The notes below the pieces were generated by a model. The model was not told the DNA's origin. It ran no database searches and saw nothing but the letters and a program-made list of their open reading frames with translations. A stretch of 64,000 nt of DNA. Origin: Ampullaceana balthica (lineage: Eukaryota; Mollusca; Gastropoda; Lymnaeidae). Positions 1 to 12,100 of the stretch are shown here, in pieces. Where the stretch lies: contig CALYLW010000326.1 in assembly GCA_944989445.1 (NCBI GenBank), positions 107,001 to 171,000 on the forward strand, written 5' to 3'. Positions within the stretch are counted from its first letter, which is position 1. Every line of letters starts with the position of its first letter. The translations under genes and the position numbers were made by a program.

Positions 1-355
1 AATTAAATAATTGATGGTTCATTCCAATATAAGCAAATAATAGATGGTTCATTCCAATGTAATTAAATAATTGATGGTTCATTCCAATATAAGCAAATAA
101 TAGATGGTTCATTCCAATGTAATTAAATAATTGATGGTTCATTCCAATATAAGCAAATAATAGATGGTTCATTCCAATATAAGCAAATAATAGATTGTTC
201 ATTCCAATGCAATTAAATAATTGATGGTTCATTCCAATATAAGCAAATAATAGATGGTTCATTCCAATATAAGCAAATAATAGATGGTTCATTCCAATGT
301 AAGCAAATAATTGATGGTTCATTCCAATGTAATTAAATAATTGATGGTTCATTTA
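1..355. repeat. 30-bp minisatellite
   Basis: About twelve head-to-tail copies of a 30-bp AT-rich unit containing TGATGGTTCATTCCAAT. Two unit types alternate, one with aattaaataat and one with aagcaaataat. The array runs off the left edge of the window, so its true length is unknown. Confidence 0.95.
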
Positions 356-1599
356 ATGTGTCATTTTAAATTTGAAAATGTTATTATAGTCTGTGCAGCT
401 TAAAGATTACATTTTTATTTTATAGATCATTGATGTTTGTAAATTCATGTTTAAGCATATAAATCTGTGATATTGGAAAATTTATTTTTTTGTATATATT
501 ATTTAAAGAAATATTTTTTTTAAACTTGTGATTGCAAAAAATTAATTTTTTGACAAAACTATTTATAATTCATGTTCAATCTTATCAATGTCTTAAATTA
601 TCAGGTTTCTAACAATGCCACAGCAAGAATTTTCCCCTGGAATAATCTAAAACACCCTATGTATTGATAAAAAAAACAGTGGTGTCCAATTTCCAAATGT
701 CTTTACTTGTGCCTTTTAAATATCTTAAAGTTCCCAGAGATTTTTTAAAAAATTATCCGAAAACACAATCATAACATGTTCATTGAAATTCCAAATACTT
801 TGTTGAATCATTCATCAAATTTTTGTATTATTCCATTTTGTATTCATTTTTTTTATTGAATAGTTTCAAATTTTCTAAAATGTAAACAATAGCCTAGCTG
901 CTTGTCATGATTTTAGTTTTAGGGTCAAATCTTCCAACCAAGAATGTGGTTTTCAGTGCATGTTCACCCCAATAATATCAAAACTGCATTGTGTATACTA
1001 ATAAATCTCAGTTTTTCAGTGACGTTGACATAGATGCAACAATTTTTCTGTCAACTGTCGTCACTGTACTGGTTAGCCTATAGAATTTTCTGAATTAACC
1101 AAAATTTCTTTGGGGTTTTAAGGAAACTATGGATAAAACTTAAATTTAGTAGTAAATCCATTTGCATATAAAATTATCTCCCCTTTTTTAGTGGAAAGAT
1201 GTGAGGCAGGTCCAGAGGGTAGACGGGTTATAGCACTTCAGAGATGAATGATCAAGTGACTGTTAAAATATGGAAAATTAGTTTGATAAGGGGCACAATT
1301 GTTGATGTCAGCATGCGTGTACTTGAAATGTATTGTAAAGATGATATTATTTAAAAAATCTGTATTTCAGATAATTGAACTTTAAGCAATTGAAACATGG
1401 GAGTACTTTTTTATTCTTTCTGTTTGTGGGGAATTTCAGTCTTTAATTTCAAAGAGAAAATTGAGCAGGAAGTCTTTGTTGTTGTAAAATCTTGATTGAA
1501 TGGATGAAATTATTGATTTCTATGTAGGAGAGGAGCTTGTTACAACGTTTTTATTAACTTGCTTTCGTTCCTGTCCGTAACTTTTCAAATTGGCCAACG
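356..1599. other. AT-rich intergenic DNA, no gene seen
   Basis: No exon-like open frame, RNA gene or repeat array is recognisable here. The sequence is AT-rich with scattered homopolymers. Confidence 0.6.
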
Positions 1600-1875
1600 T
1601 AAAATTAAACCACTTTTGATGGTCCTAGAGATCTGAAAATTTTACCACAGATAGATCTTGGATGACAATGCATTGTATCAAAATTTCAGATCGATCGAAT
1701 GTACCGTAATTAAATTATTGCATTTTTTAGTTTATCTTTATATAGCATCTGTATCCGATTGCCATTGTTGACAGCACGTGCCAGTTCACTCCAGCCCTTG
1801 ATGACCACTCCCCGTGTTTACATCAAGGGGAGTTCAATCAGTTTCAGTCTGTAAACACGCAATGCGTTTAAAGAA
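1600..1875 (+). mobile_element. Partial copy of dispersed AAATCCCTTATA family
   Basis: The stretch with ATTGTATCAAAATTTCAGAT, then TTTTTAGTTTATCTTTATAT, then an 'aaggggag...tcagtttcagtctgtaaa' block matches the copies at 6932-8171 and 59868-60341 in the same order and orientation. Both ends have decayed, so the limits are approximate. Confidence 0.55.
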
Positions 1876-1916
1876 ATAAAATTTTCGATATACTTTATGA
1901 TTTTACACTTAAACTA

Positions 1917-2290
1917 AAGAGAATAAAATAAATAGAGTTTAAAATAAGATGTTTAAAAACCACGTTTTTATAAGTGGACTAAAAAGAAGAAAATAATTTA
2001 AAACTTATAAGTTCAAGTACTTTAATTTAATATGACTAAAAACGTGGGGCGGGTGTTTGGTATAAAAATTAAAGATTTATAATTGAGAAGGCAAAAGAGA
2101 GTTCTATAAGTGAGAGAGTGAGTAAATTGCATATGTAAAACCCCATACGTGTGCGCCCCACGTTTTTAGTCATATTAAATTCATGTACTTACACTTAAAA
2201 CTTTTAAATTATTTTCTTCTTTTTAATCCACTTATACAAACGTAGTGTTTTTAAAAATCTTTTTTTTTACCTCTATTTAATTTAACATTG
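1917..2290. mobile_element. Long imperfect palindrome (foldback or MITE-like)
   Basis: Bases 1917-2055 and 2151-2290 are imperfect reverse complements, for example AATATGACTAAAAACGTGGGG on the left against CCCCACGTTTTTAGTCATATT on the right. The arms are about 135 bp with a spacer of about 95 bp. No coding potential is seen. This is the shape of a foldback or MITE element, but no target duplication was identified. Confidence 0.7.
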
Positions 2291-3241
2291 TAGAGTTGCT
2301 TGTGAATGTGTTGTTGCTATGACGATGTTGTGTTGCTCTGAGATGAAGCTGTTTGGGCGAGCCTGTGACTTTTGTGTTAATCTTATCTAGTCTTCATGTT
2401 CCATTAAAACCAATCACATGGGGCATAACACCTGTTTGTTTGGAGTTATTTTCCATGTCATTCTATTATCTCCCCTCCAATTCATTTATAAACCTGCATC
2501 TCCATGTTATGTTAATTTCCACCTGTATGAAGTGTATGTTTGACTACTTCATCTTTTTTTCAGTGAGCAGAGAGTTATGTTGAATGATGTCCTTATTTGT
2601 TGTTTTTTGTTGTTGTAGTTTTATCTTTAACATTCCGTCCATTATTTTATTATTTATCAGTAGCACTTAAATATTTAAAGTTGATTTCACCTATTTATTT
2701 CTTTGTCCTCTAAAGAAATGCTCTTTACAATCAGAATTTTTTTTAAAGAAAAGAAATAATTAAGCTGCAAAGCTTTTTTTTTATTGACTAATGATTCCGT
2801 CCATTTACTTCAGTTTTATACAATTTTGTAAAATGTTAAAGCCTGTGATTTTTACACATACCTGTAGAGTTTCTTTTTCAATAATTTTAATAGTTTATTA
2901 GTCAGTAGTTACCTATTTACCTATGCTGATATTTCTTATTGGTAGCTTTACTGGAATGTAATGGTTCTCTAACCTGTGATGACTGACATGGCACCACAAT
3001 AGATTGAAAAACTTAAATGTTGTGGTCTGACGGTTAAAATAATTCAAAGACATAAATGAGAACTGAAAACAGAATTATTTTTGTCATTTAGTCTTTTTGT
3101 TGTCTCTTCCCATTCCAATGAACTATTAATTACACCACACAGGATATCCTAAAGATGATTGGCTGATGAGGCTAGACCAGGAATGTTATTCTATTTTTAG
3201 CAGGTACCAGGGACCCAGGGGTCATCCCCAGGTAAGTTTGA
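2291..3241. other. Intergenic DNA, no gene seen
   Basis: A 76-codon open frame at 2353-2583 has no recognisable motif, no splice context and ordinary AT-rich composition. Nothing else is supported. Confidence 0.5.
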
Positions 3242-3440
3242 GGTAGTGAGGAGGAACTAAAGGACGTCTGATCTGCTCCTGTCATTTGGTCTTCAGACTT
3301 GGCATCTGGTAGTGAGGAGGAACTAAGGACATCTGATCTGCACCTGTCATTTGGTCTTCAGACTTGGCATCTGGTAGTGAGGAGGAACTAAGGGAGTCTG
3401 ATCTGCTCCTGTCATTTGGTCTTCATGCTTAGCGTCTGGT
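3242..3440. repeat. 65-66-bp tandem repeat, three copies
   Basis: Three copies of a unit containing GGTAGTGAGGAGGAACTAA and GTCATTTGGTCTTCA begin near 3242, 3308 and 3373. The start of a fourth copy merges into the next array. Confidence 0.9.
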
Positions 3441-3449
3441 AGTGGACAC

Positions 3450-4335
3450 AAAATGTCACATCAAGTGTAAACTTGCCTGTACCAAAGTACACAAAATGTC
3501 ACATGAGTGTAAACTTGCATGTACCAAAGTACACAAAATGTCACATGAGTGTAAACTTGCCTGTACCAAAGTACACAAAATGTCACACGAGTGTAAACTT
3601 GCATGTACCAAAGTACACAAAATGTCACATGAGTGTAAACTTGCATGTACCAAAGTACACAAAATGTCACACGAGTGTAAACTTGCATGTACCAAAGTAC
3701 ACAAAATGTCACATGAGTGTAAACTTGCCTGTACCAAAGTACACAAAATGTCACACGAGTGTAAACTTGCATGTACCAAAGTACACAAAATGTCACATGA
3801 GTGTAAACTTGCCTGTACCAAAGTACACAAAATGTCACACGAGTGTAAACTTGCATGTACCAAAGTACACAAAATGTCACATGAGTGTAAACTTGCCTGT
3901 ACCAAAGTACACAAAATGTCACACGAGTGTAAACTTGCATGTACCAAAGTACACAAAATGTCACACGAGTGTAAACTTGCATGTACCAAAGTACACAAAA
4001 TGTCACATGAGTGTAAACTTGCCTGTACCAAAGTACACAAAATGTCACACGAGTGTAAACTTGCCTGTACCAAAGTACACAAAATGTCACACGAGTGTAA
4101 ACTTGCATGTACCAAAGTACACAAAATGTCACATGAGTGTAAACTTGCCTGTACCAAAGTACACAAAATGTCACACGAGTGTAAACTTGCATGTACCAAA
4201 GTACACAAAATGTCACAGAGTGTAAACTTGCCTGTACCAAAGTACACAAAATGTCACATCAAGTGTAAAACTTGCCTGTACCAAAGTACACCAAATGTCA
4301 CATCAAGTCAAGTGTAAAACTTGCCTGTACCAAAG
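3450..4335. repeat. 42-bp minisatellite
   Basis: About twenty copies of a 42-bp unit with GTACCAAAGTACACAAAATG and a variable CACATGAGTG/CACACGAGTG position. The last copies become irregular after 4215. Because 42 is divisible by three and the unit lacks stops in several frames, open frames appear on both strands. They are not genes. Confidence 0.95.
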
Positions 4336-4481
4336 TAGTTAAGAAAGGGGGAGAACATTCTGGAGTGAATCAGAGTTTCTAAAACTATTTTCTTTTCTCT
4401 TAATGAACTAATTGTTTTTGAAGGGGGAAATGCGCAAAGCCAGTTAAGAGTGTAGTTACCAATTTTTTGGTTTACAATGAA

Positions 4482-4794
4482 CCTACATGTGGAAGAAAAT
4501 CAGTAGCCCCGAGCCTAATGCTCTTTGTGGGTCTTCCCGGAAAACCCCCTCAGCTATCTGACCCCCCAAGGGGACGTAACAGCCGAGAAACCGCACCGGA
4601 AGCGGTCGTTTCTGAAGCGCCACCTGGGCATCCAAGACAGAAAGTCGAAAATACCTCCCACTAAATTGACCTCACAAGGAGGGTGTGGAATTCCCTAATA
4701 CGACCCGCTACCGCTTTGGCGCCACCACGGCAAAGCACGCGAGTCTCAATAATTAGGACCGCCGCTAAGCGGGGGATCATCAATGACCTACCTA
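4482..4794. mobile_element. GC-rich insertion between direct repeats
   Basis: About 310 bp of clearly GC-rich sequence sits in AT-rich DNA between two copies of GGTTTACAATGAA (4469-4481 and 4795-4807). A third copy at 4824 shows the target was already a short tandem repeat. I recognise no family. It reads as an insertion, but a composition island flanked by an older repeat is possible. Confidence 0.5.
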
Positions 4795-4987
4795 GGTTTA
4801 CAATGAAATGGTCCAGTCTTGTTGGTTTACAATGAAATTGTTCTGTCTTTAGACCTGAAAACTAAGCAACTTTATTCTGCTGAAAGAAGAAAAAACGAAA
4901 TGAGTGAATAACTCGCATGAAATCAAATTGATGAGTCAGTTTATTTAATAAACAGGGGCGATGGCATGGCTTTATGCTGAAACAAAA

Positions 4988-5130
4988 ATACAATATCCAA
5001 TACAAGATCCAATACAATATCCAATACAAGATCCAATACAACATCCAATACAAGATCCAATACAACATCCAATACAATATCCAATACAACATCCAATACA
5101 ATATCCAATACAAGATCCAATTCAACCTAA
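4988..5130. repeat. 12-bp minisatellite
   Basis: About eleven copies of ATCCAATACAAG with the last base varying g/t/c. Confidence 0.9.
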
Positions 5131-5943
5131 TGTGCAAGAAAAATATTTTTACTATTTCAATCTTCATATTTATAGTTGTGTGTAGATTATGTACCATAAT
5201 TGAATAGCAGATTGTTTCTCTCTAACATCGGCTGAATATAACACAACGGGTAAGATATGAGAAGATAGGATATCTTTACAGCAAACATGAAGCACAAACA
5301 ACTCTGAAAAGTTTAGATAATAAATAGTTAATAAAATTAAAATGATGTAGAAACCTGTTTGTTTTTTTTAATCATCCGGGAATAATCGACGAAGGCACTA
5401 GCATCGTGGTTTTTATCCCAACACAAAGGATCTAAACAGCCATACAACTAAACATCTGCTACCGAACACAAAGCTCAAAAGAGATGACACCGAATCAGTC
5501 TCATCAGCCAACTGTTCAGCAAATAGCAAGTTCAAAATTAACAACACAGTTTTCAATATAAAGATTCAATGGTTCATTTGAATACGCTGAACCAATTACA
5601 TTTTTTTTTAAAAATTACAAATGCTTTGAACACGAGGAACTAGCTAAATCAATATACTGATGGCGCTTCACGTAAAACGCCTTGCAACTCTGCAGAACTT
5701 GCGCACTTCGTGAGGGTTTAAAATGTAATATTTTACGGGAATTTCCATAGCATATATTTCAATGTGATTAATAATGACGTCGGTGCCTTTGTATTTTCAT
5801 TACCATCACTATTTAATGATACCCTCATAACGACCACTGTAAACAGAAATAAAATCTGCATTGGTAAACAGCCGAACAAACATCTGAACATGGGAAGGAT
5901 AAGCTTATACTTTCTCCAATAAAATAACGTATGAAATCATAAG
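5131..5943. promoter_or_regulatory. Upstream region of the M13 gene, with two tiny uORFs
   Basis: This is the 5' flank of exon 1. No TATA box can be assigned with confidence. Two very short frames precede the chosen ATG: ATG at 5890 (ten codons, stop ending 5922) and ATG at 5931 (three codons, TAA ending 5942). If transcribed they would be upstream ORFs; the transcription start is unknown. Confidence 0.3.
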
Positions 5944-6159
5944 ATGAAGACAGTCACAATAGGTCTGCTCCATGACCATGAGGATGATGATGACAGACGT
6001 GTGAGGAAGTCGAGGAAATCTCCGCTGAAGTACTGGGCGGTTGTGGCGAGTTTCCTGGTGATGGCTCTCTCCGGGAGCACCGTGTATCTCTCAACTTTGA
6101 GGAATAGACTTGACAGAGGCTCTGTCAGACGTGTCAGCATTGATGGGACGTCGAGAGAG
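5944..6159 (+). CDS. M13 exon 1: cytosolic tail and membrane anchor
   Basis: 72 codons, ending in phase 0 at GAGAG|GTAGGC. The tail has DHEDDDDRR, then basic residues, then a hydrophobic span ([19 protein letters not shown]) expected for a signal anchor. The start at 5944 is the first ATG giving this layout. An upstream untranslated exon cannot be excluded. Confidence 0.75.
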
Positions 6160-9100
6160 GTAGGCTATCGTGAACAATAGATTGATAGACTTGGTACATT
6201 TGCTGAGCTGTACGTTTAAATTTAAATTACAATCAGTAATTTGTAGGAGGCTGAACAGAACTACTAACTCACGGATCTACACGTAAGAGCACACGACAAA
6301 GTTCGATAATCGCCTCACATCGCTAAGCCAATACTGGAGTAGGACTACAGATAATGTATTTAAAAATAAATTATGATGGTCTATGTCGGAAAAAAATTAT
6401 CACGACCAAAGGATGATATATATTAATTAAAAATTCATTGTCTCTGCGGAAATTTTATACAAGTTGACAAATTATAAGATATTGAAAACAAAAATTTTCA
6501 ACACCGGCTGGGTAGCTTGATTATTTTTGTCTAATATGGTGTGTACAAGAGATCGCCTGATAGGAAATTATATTTCACCGTCTTCTCTTTTTACTTCAAG
6601 CTTATTTAAAGTTATCTGTTACAAGACTTCCGATTTCTCTTACTTCCTATTTATGTTTCATGACTTCCCAAGTGTGTTACAAGACTTCACATTTCCTTAA
6701 ACAAACTTCATATTTCTGTTACAAGACTTCACATTTCTGTTAGCAAAATTCATATTTCTGTTACAAGACTTCCGCTTTCTGTTAACAAACTTCAAATTTC
6801 TGTTACAAGACTTCCCATTTCTGTTACCAAAATTCACATTTCCGTTACAAGACTTCCCACTTCGGTTACAAAATTTCATATTTTATAAAATGAAGAAATG
6901 GTCGTCTATTGCCACGATAATTGTTATTTTTAAATCCCTTATATTAACTTCGAAATCTTGTCGTCATCTCTCTCTGTCTGTCTGTCGTTCGCGGGGAGGG
7001 GGGGGGCGGAAAAACAAAGTAAAAAATGACACACTTCCCGTGATGCCATATCGAGCTGAAATTTTGCACATAGACTCGTGTCACCTAACAATGCATCGTA
7101 TCAAAATTTTAGATCGATCGAACGTACCCTAATTAAATTAATGCATTTTTAGTAGGGCTGCGGAAATTAACGATTAATTTCTTGATTAATCGTTAAAAAA
7201 AATTTACGATTACATTATTTTTAACGATTAATCGACCCATCACTTACAAATTATTGGAAGTAAAAAAGTAAAAAAAATAAAAAAAATAATAAAAAAATAG
7301 CTGCCGATAATTAATTACAAATTTCCTGACGATTGCACGAACATTTTGGTTTTAAACTATTGACTGACGTGAATATTCAAAATGTTGATAAAGTTTATTG
7401 TATCCATTGTGAGAAATAGTTTGTCTACCATGGTTCTAACACTTTGGCTACTTATCAAACCAAATGAAAAGCGTATTAGGCTAATGACAATAATGGATTC
7501 TGACTCAGAGAAAGAAAATGACGACAGCTCTTCTGATGAATTACTGCGTTACAAAATGAAGATGAAAGTTCCTGAATCCATTAACCCGCTACAATGGTGG
7601 AAACTTAATGAACACCGATATCCGATAATGTCATTCCTTTCCAAGACCGTTTGGTGCATACCAGTTACCTCAGTTCCATGTGAATGATTGTTCTGCTCGG
7701 CTGGTTATATTGTCAATTAGACCAGCTCATCACTTGAATCAAATAATGTCAACACACTTATCTTTTAGCGCAGTTAGTTAAAAGATGACATATAAAGGAG
7801 ACATTCCAGTGTTACTAAGATTTTCAACAAGAACGTTTGTAAGTGTTACTTATGACATAATACATTTTAATTTTTGGCTTTAATCGAAATTAACGATTAA
7901 TTAATAATCGTTAATTTTTCAAAAGTTAACGATTAAATTTAAATTAATCGTTAACAGCCCTAATTTTTAGTTTATCTCTGTATAACTCAATGTAGCGTCT
8001 TTTGTTGTTTGCAAGCACGTGTCCCTTGCTTGAGTTCATACCAGCCATCGAATACCATCCCTCCCCCGGTTTACAGCAAGGGGAGATCTGTCGGTTTCAG
8101 TCTGTAAATGTTTGTCACGTTTGAACATGATCAATCAATACTTTTAATTATGTCTCATATTTAAGGGATTTATAGTGAAAAAACTTTGCTTTTACGGGTT
8201 TTTTAAATTAGTGATAGTGTTTTGGAAAGTTATGTTTGATGCATTTGTGTTTTATAAAAAAAATTCCTAATTATTTTTAAAACTTTCTAGTCATCATCTG
8301 TCATCTTTCATATTCAGAGGGCATTCAGGCATGTGACCTTCGGATATCAGTCAAATAATTTATTCCTTATCCGCAGTTGTTTTGTGTTGGGTTTGATGAT
8401 GATGACTTTTCTCTATAGCGCAAACACTGTCCATGGTAGCCCAGCATGCTCGATAGCGCTAACACTGTCCATGGTAGCCTAGCATGCTCTATAGCGCTAA
8501 CACTGTCCATGGTAGCCCAGCATGCTCGATAGCGCTAACACTGTCCATGGTAGCCTAGCATGCTCTATAGCGCTAACACTGTCCATGGTAGCCCAGCATG
8601 CTCTATAGCGCTAACACTGTCCATGGTAGCCCAACATGCTCGTTGAGCTCTTATGTTCAAAAACTCGCTCAAATAAAACTTTTCAAAATTTTCTAATTTT
8701 TATCTTTGTTGTCACACTTTTTCGAAAATTTCAGAAGACTGTTCCCCAATTTCGTTGCCGCCGATTCAAATAACTGTTAACTCCTTCAACTTTCAGAACG
8801 GTCTGCGTAATGAAACGCAGTCCCTTTAGAGATGCATACTCCGATGTTAACTTCTTCAAATACTGCGGCGCTGTTCCGTCCATACAGCCAAAAGATAGTG
8901 TCAGAATCTTGTGATATGTTAACAAGAAACCAGTTAATATATCCATAAATGCCAGAGATAGTAGTTAATAAGCACATCGGTATGAAAGTGATGAGCACTG
9001 TATTACTGGGATGTCTACGAAGAATTCGTTTGAGGTAAATTGTTGGATTCAAAGGGTCTATCTTCTTATCTATACAGATGCTCCTTCTATGCAGAAGATA

Positions 9101-12100
9101 GTTGCGTCCACAGACCATGACAGATGATCTGTTGGCGAGTGATGCAGCATTCACAGGCCACGGCTTTGTGGGTTCCACGCATTACCCAGCCGCCTAACTA
9201 CATGTAGTGTTGGGTACGGGGTGACTCAGGGACGCCCTAGGCCCCGGGAACAAGCCCTTGCCTTCACACGGATTTGAACCCGTGACCATCGGTACGACAG
9301 TCCAGTGCGCTGCCACTCGACCACCGCGACCCTCTATAGGGGAAGTGTGTGAAAACTCATCTTCAATTTGAGCCCCCCGCCCAAAAAAAGAACAAAAAAC
9401 CGATGCGTTATACCATTCATCACATTCGATTCATTAAACTACTTATCCTTTCGTTTGTCTCCTCTGAAACCGATCTCAGTGTTAAGCAAACCAGTAATGT
9501 TTGGTTGCTCATTGAATGTTTCTTGCATAGTTTTTCCCACATTCTCGTGTCCTGGTTTATATATGAATGGCAATTCTAAGGTTCGACAGTCCGCAGAGAT
9601 TTTGACAAAATGGTTTATTTTTAGAAGTGAAGATTTTACTTTTATTTTCAGATCTGGAAGCTGATCATCTCTCGAATTTTGATAAGTAACTGGGGATTAC
9701 AATAAAATGTATTAAGTTGCTCAGATGAAAAATCTCCTGAGACACTGTCTCAATCTCTACTGTGTCATGATCATTCCCGCTTGCCCCCCAGAGGGTTGAA
9801 GAGTTCGTCACGTGACCTATATAAACGGCGTTGGGGTTATTTACGTGTTAGAGGTCATTGTTAGGTTTCATGGGAAGAATTTCATGATCTTAGAGCAACA
9901 TTCAAAACAGACGTCAAAGTATTGCATCACGAGATGACGTTCATCGTATTCCACCATCGATGAACAAATACGGGGTCTCGTCTCATCTATAAAGACGCCC
10001 CATCTATGAGAAGATCATTGCGCAGCGTTCAAAGGCCCCGGCTATAAGGTTTCCACGCATTACCCAGCCGCCTTTGTTTCCCCAACTAGTGTTAGGTACC
10101 CATTCGAAGCTGGGTGGACTCAGGGAACAAAATCCATGGATTCGAACCCGTGACCATCGGTACACCAGTCGAGCGCGCATGCCACTCGACCACCGTGCCC
10201 CTCATAGGGTCGAACAATTGAAGGCTTGAAGAAGATAAAGTCAAGGAGAAGTTAATTTAAATTAGAATATGGGGACAGGCTGGACATTGCTCTTTGGGGA
10301 GTACAGCCTCACATCACGTTCTAGTTACTGGTCCCCTTGTATAGGGTCCACTTGCAATGCAATACGTTAGTAGTCCACTCGTAACGCAATACGTTATTGG
10401 TCCACTTGCAATGCAATACGTTAGTAGTCCTCTCGTAACGCAATACGTTATTGGTCCACTTGCAATGCAATACGTTAGTAGTCCTCTCGTAACGCAATAC
10501 GTTATTGGTCCACTTGCAATGCAATACATTATTAGTCCACTCGTAACGCAATACGGTATTGGTCCACTTGAAATGCAATACGTTATTGGTCCACCTGAAA
10601 AGCAATACGTTAGTAGTCCACTTGTAAAGCAATACGTGCTCTCGTGCACATCACGGTTTGTTCATCAAACACATCCTTTCAACAAAAAGTCGCTATTGTT
10701 CAGTTTAACTTTAAACCAATCTATCTGTTGATTAATAACGAATCAAAGTACAACTAAGTTAAGAATAAAATGTGAATATTCTTCCACAGGTGTGTACGAC
10801 AAAAGAATGTGTTGAAATGAGCACCTACATCATGGACAAAATGGACTTCTCTGTAGATCCATGCGAGAACATGTACTTGTTTTCCTGTGGCAAAATCATA
10901 ACGAGGAACTCAACTCCGTTAGGCAAGGGCATGATTTCCCAAATAGAAAGTCAGTTTGAAACTGATGTATTGAAGGTAAGTATTGGAATCATGTTCAGTC
11001 AATCATTCAATCTACAGTTTGCATAGGACTAAAGCACCATTAGGTGTGTCCAGTACTTCGCCAATAGTTGTTGACCAATTCTCATGGCTAATATAAAACC
11101 AGATTTTAAAAAATTACAGACGTTACTTCTGTGCAGTAGATTCTTGCATCCTACGGTCTTATAAAAACACACAGACCATGCTGGCCTGTTGGCAAGTGAC
11201 GCAGCGTTACCTGGTCACGGCTATAAGAGGATTGTGTGACGCAAAGCCCAGCCCCCTTTGTTTCCTTATTTGGTGTCAGGCACCCATTCGGATAGCGGCT
11301 GGATAGCGTGTCAATAGTGCGCTCGCCTCACAAGCTGAGGGGCGAGGGATCTAGCCCACGTTAAAGCCATAATAAAAATGCTGATGAATGAATATCGCTA
11401 AAAAGTCCTCCTCTGACCTGGAGAGGAGATGGGCGCCGCCAAGGTCTACCAAGCCCCGAGAAAGTTATAATGGAAACATTAGGACCCCCTACGACCACGA
11501 GGTTATGGGACACACACACCCATTCGGTAGACTCGGGATAACAGTTAGCCACGGGCACAAGTTGTACTGTCTACTTACTTTCTGTTTTTATGTGCTCATT
11601 AGATTGTTCCGATGATCACATCATTATATAACTGGACAACTTGTGCACGTATATCTTGTGGACACAATAAAACTCACAACTTGATTAGCACACAATTAAA
11701 TCCATTTCTTGATTAGTTATGGCACTTAATTAAACCCACTTATACATTGGGAGGTGCAGAAATGCAGTAAAAATATTTAATAGAATTAATTAATTTAAAA
11801 AAAAATTTTTAGGACACAATTACATGGAACTTGTTGGGGCAGAAGTAGTTTAAAAAATCGATACCCCATATTTTTCGGAAGTTATCTCCTTTTTTCAGCA
11901 AGACTTTCTCTCCCTTTCACTTATTTACAAAAGGGGCCGTCCATATATGACGTCACGCGGTTTTGGCCGATTTTTTATTCCCCCCCCCCAACCGGTCACA
12001 CTTCCTCACACATATTTAGACCCCCCTCCAATATTGCGTCACAAAGCTTTGACACTACCCCCACATAAAAGCTGTATTTTCTAATTGAAAACAAACATGT

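Noticed and set aside
1..355. CRISPR array (regular repeats)
   Set aside because: Units are contiguous without unique spacers, and the genome is eukaryotic. The same reasoning applies to all minisatellites here.
3442..4317. HECKLACTKVHKMS repeat proteins on both strands
   Set aside because: Artefact of a stop-poor 42-bp minisatellite, open on both strands.
4467..4664. 65-codon frame in the GC-rich block as a gene
   Set aside because: No motif, short, and confined to a likely insertion; GC-rich DNA has fewer chance stops.
8731..9178. 130- and 71-codon frames on the - strand
   Set aside because: They overlap the SINE body and show no domain; the frame is fortuitous.
9262..9332. Functional tRNA gene
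   Set aside because: A and B boxes are present, but the sequence continues into a repeated SINE body and the acceptor stem does not pair convincingly.
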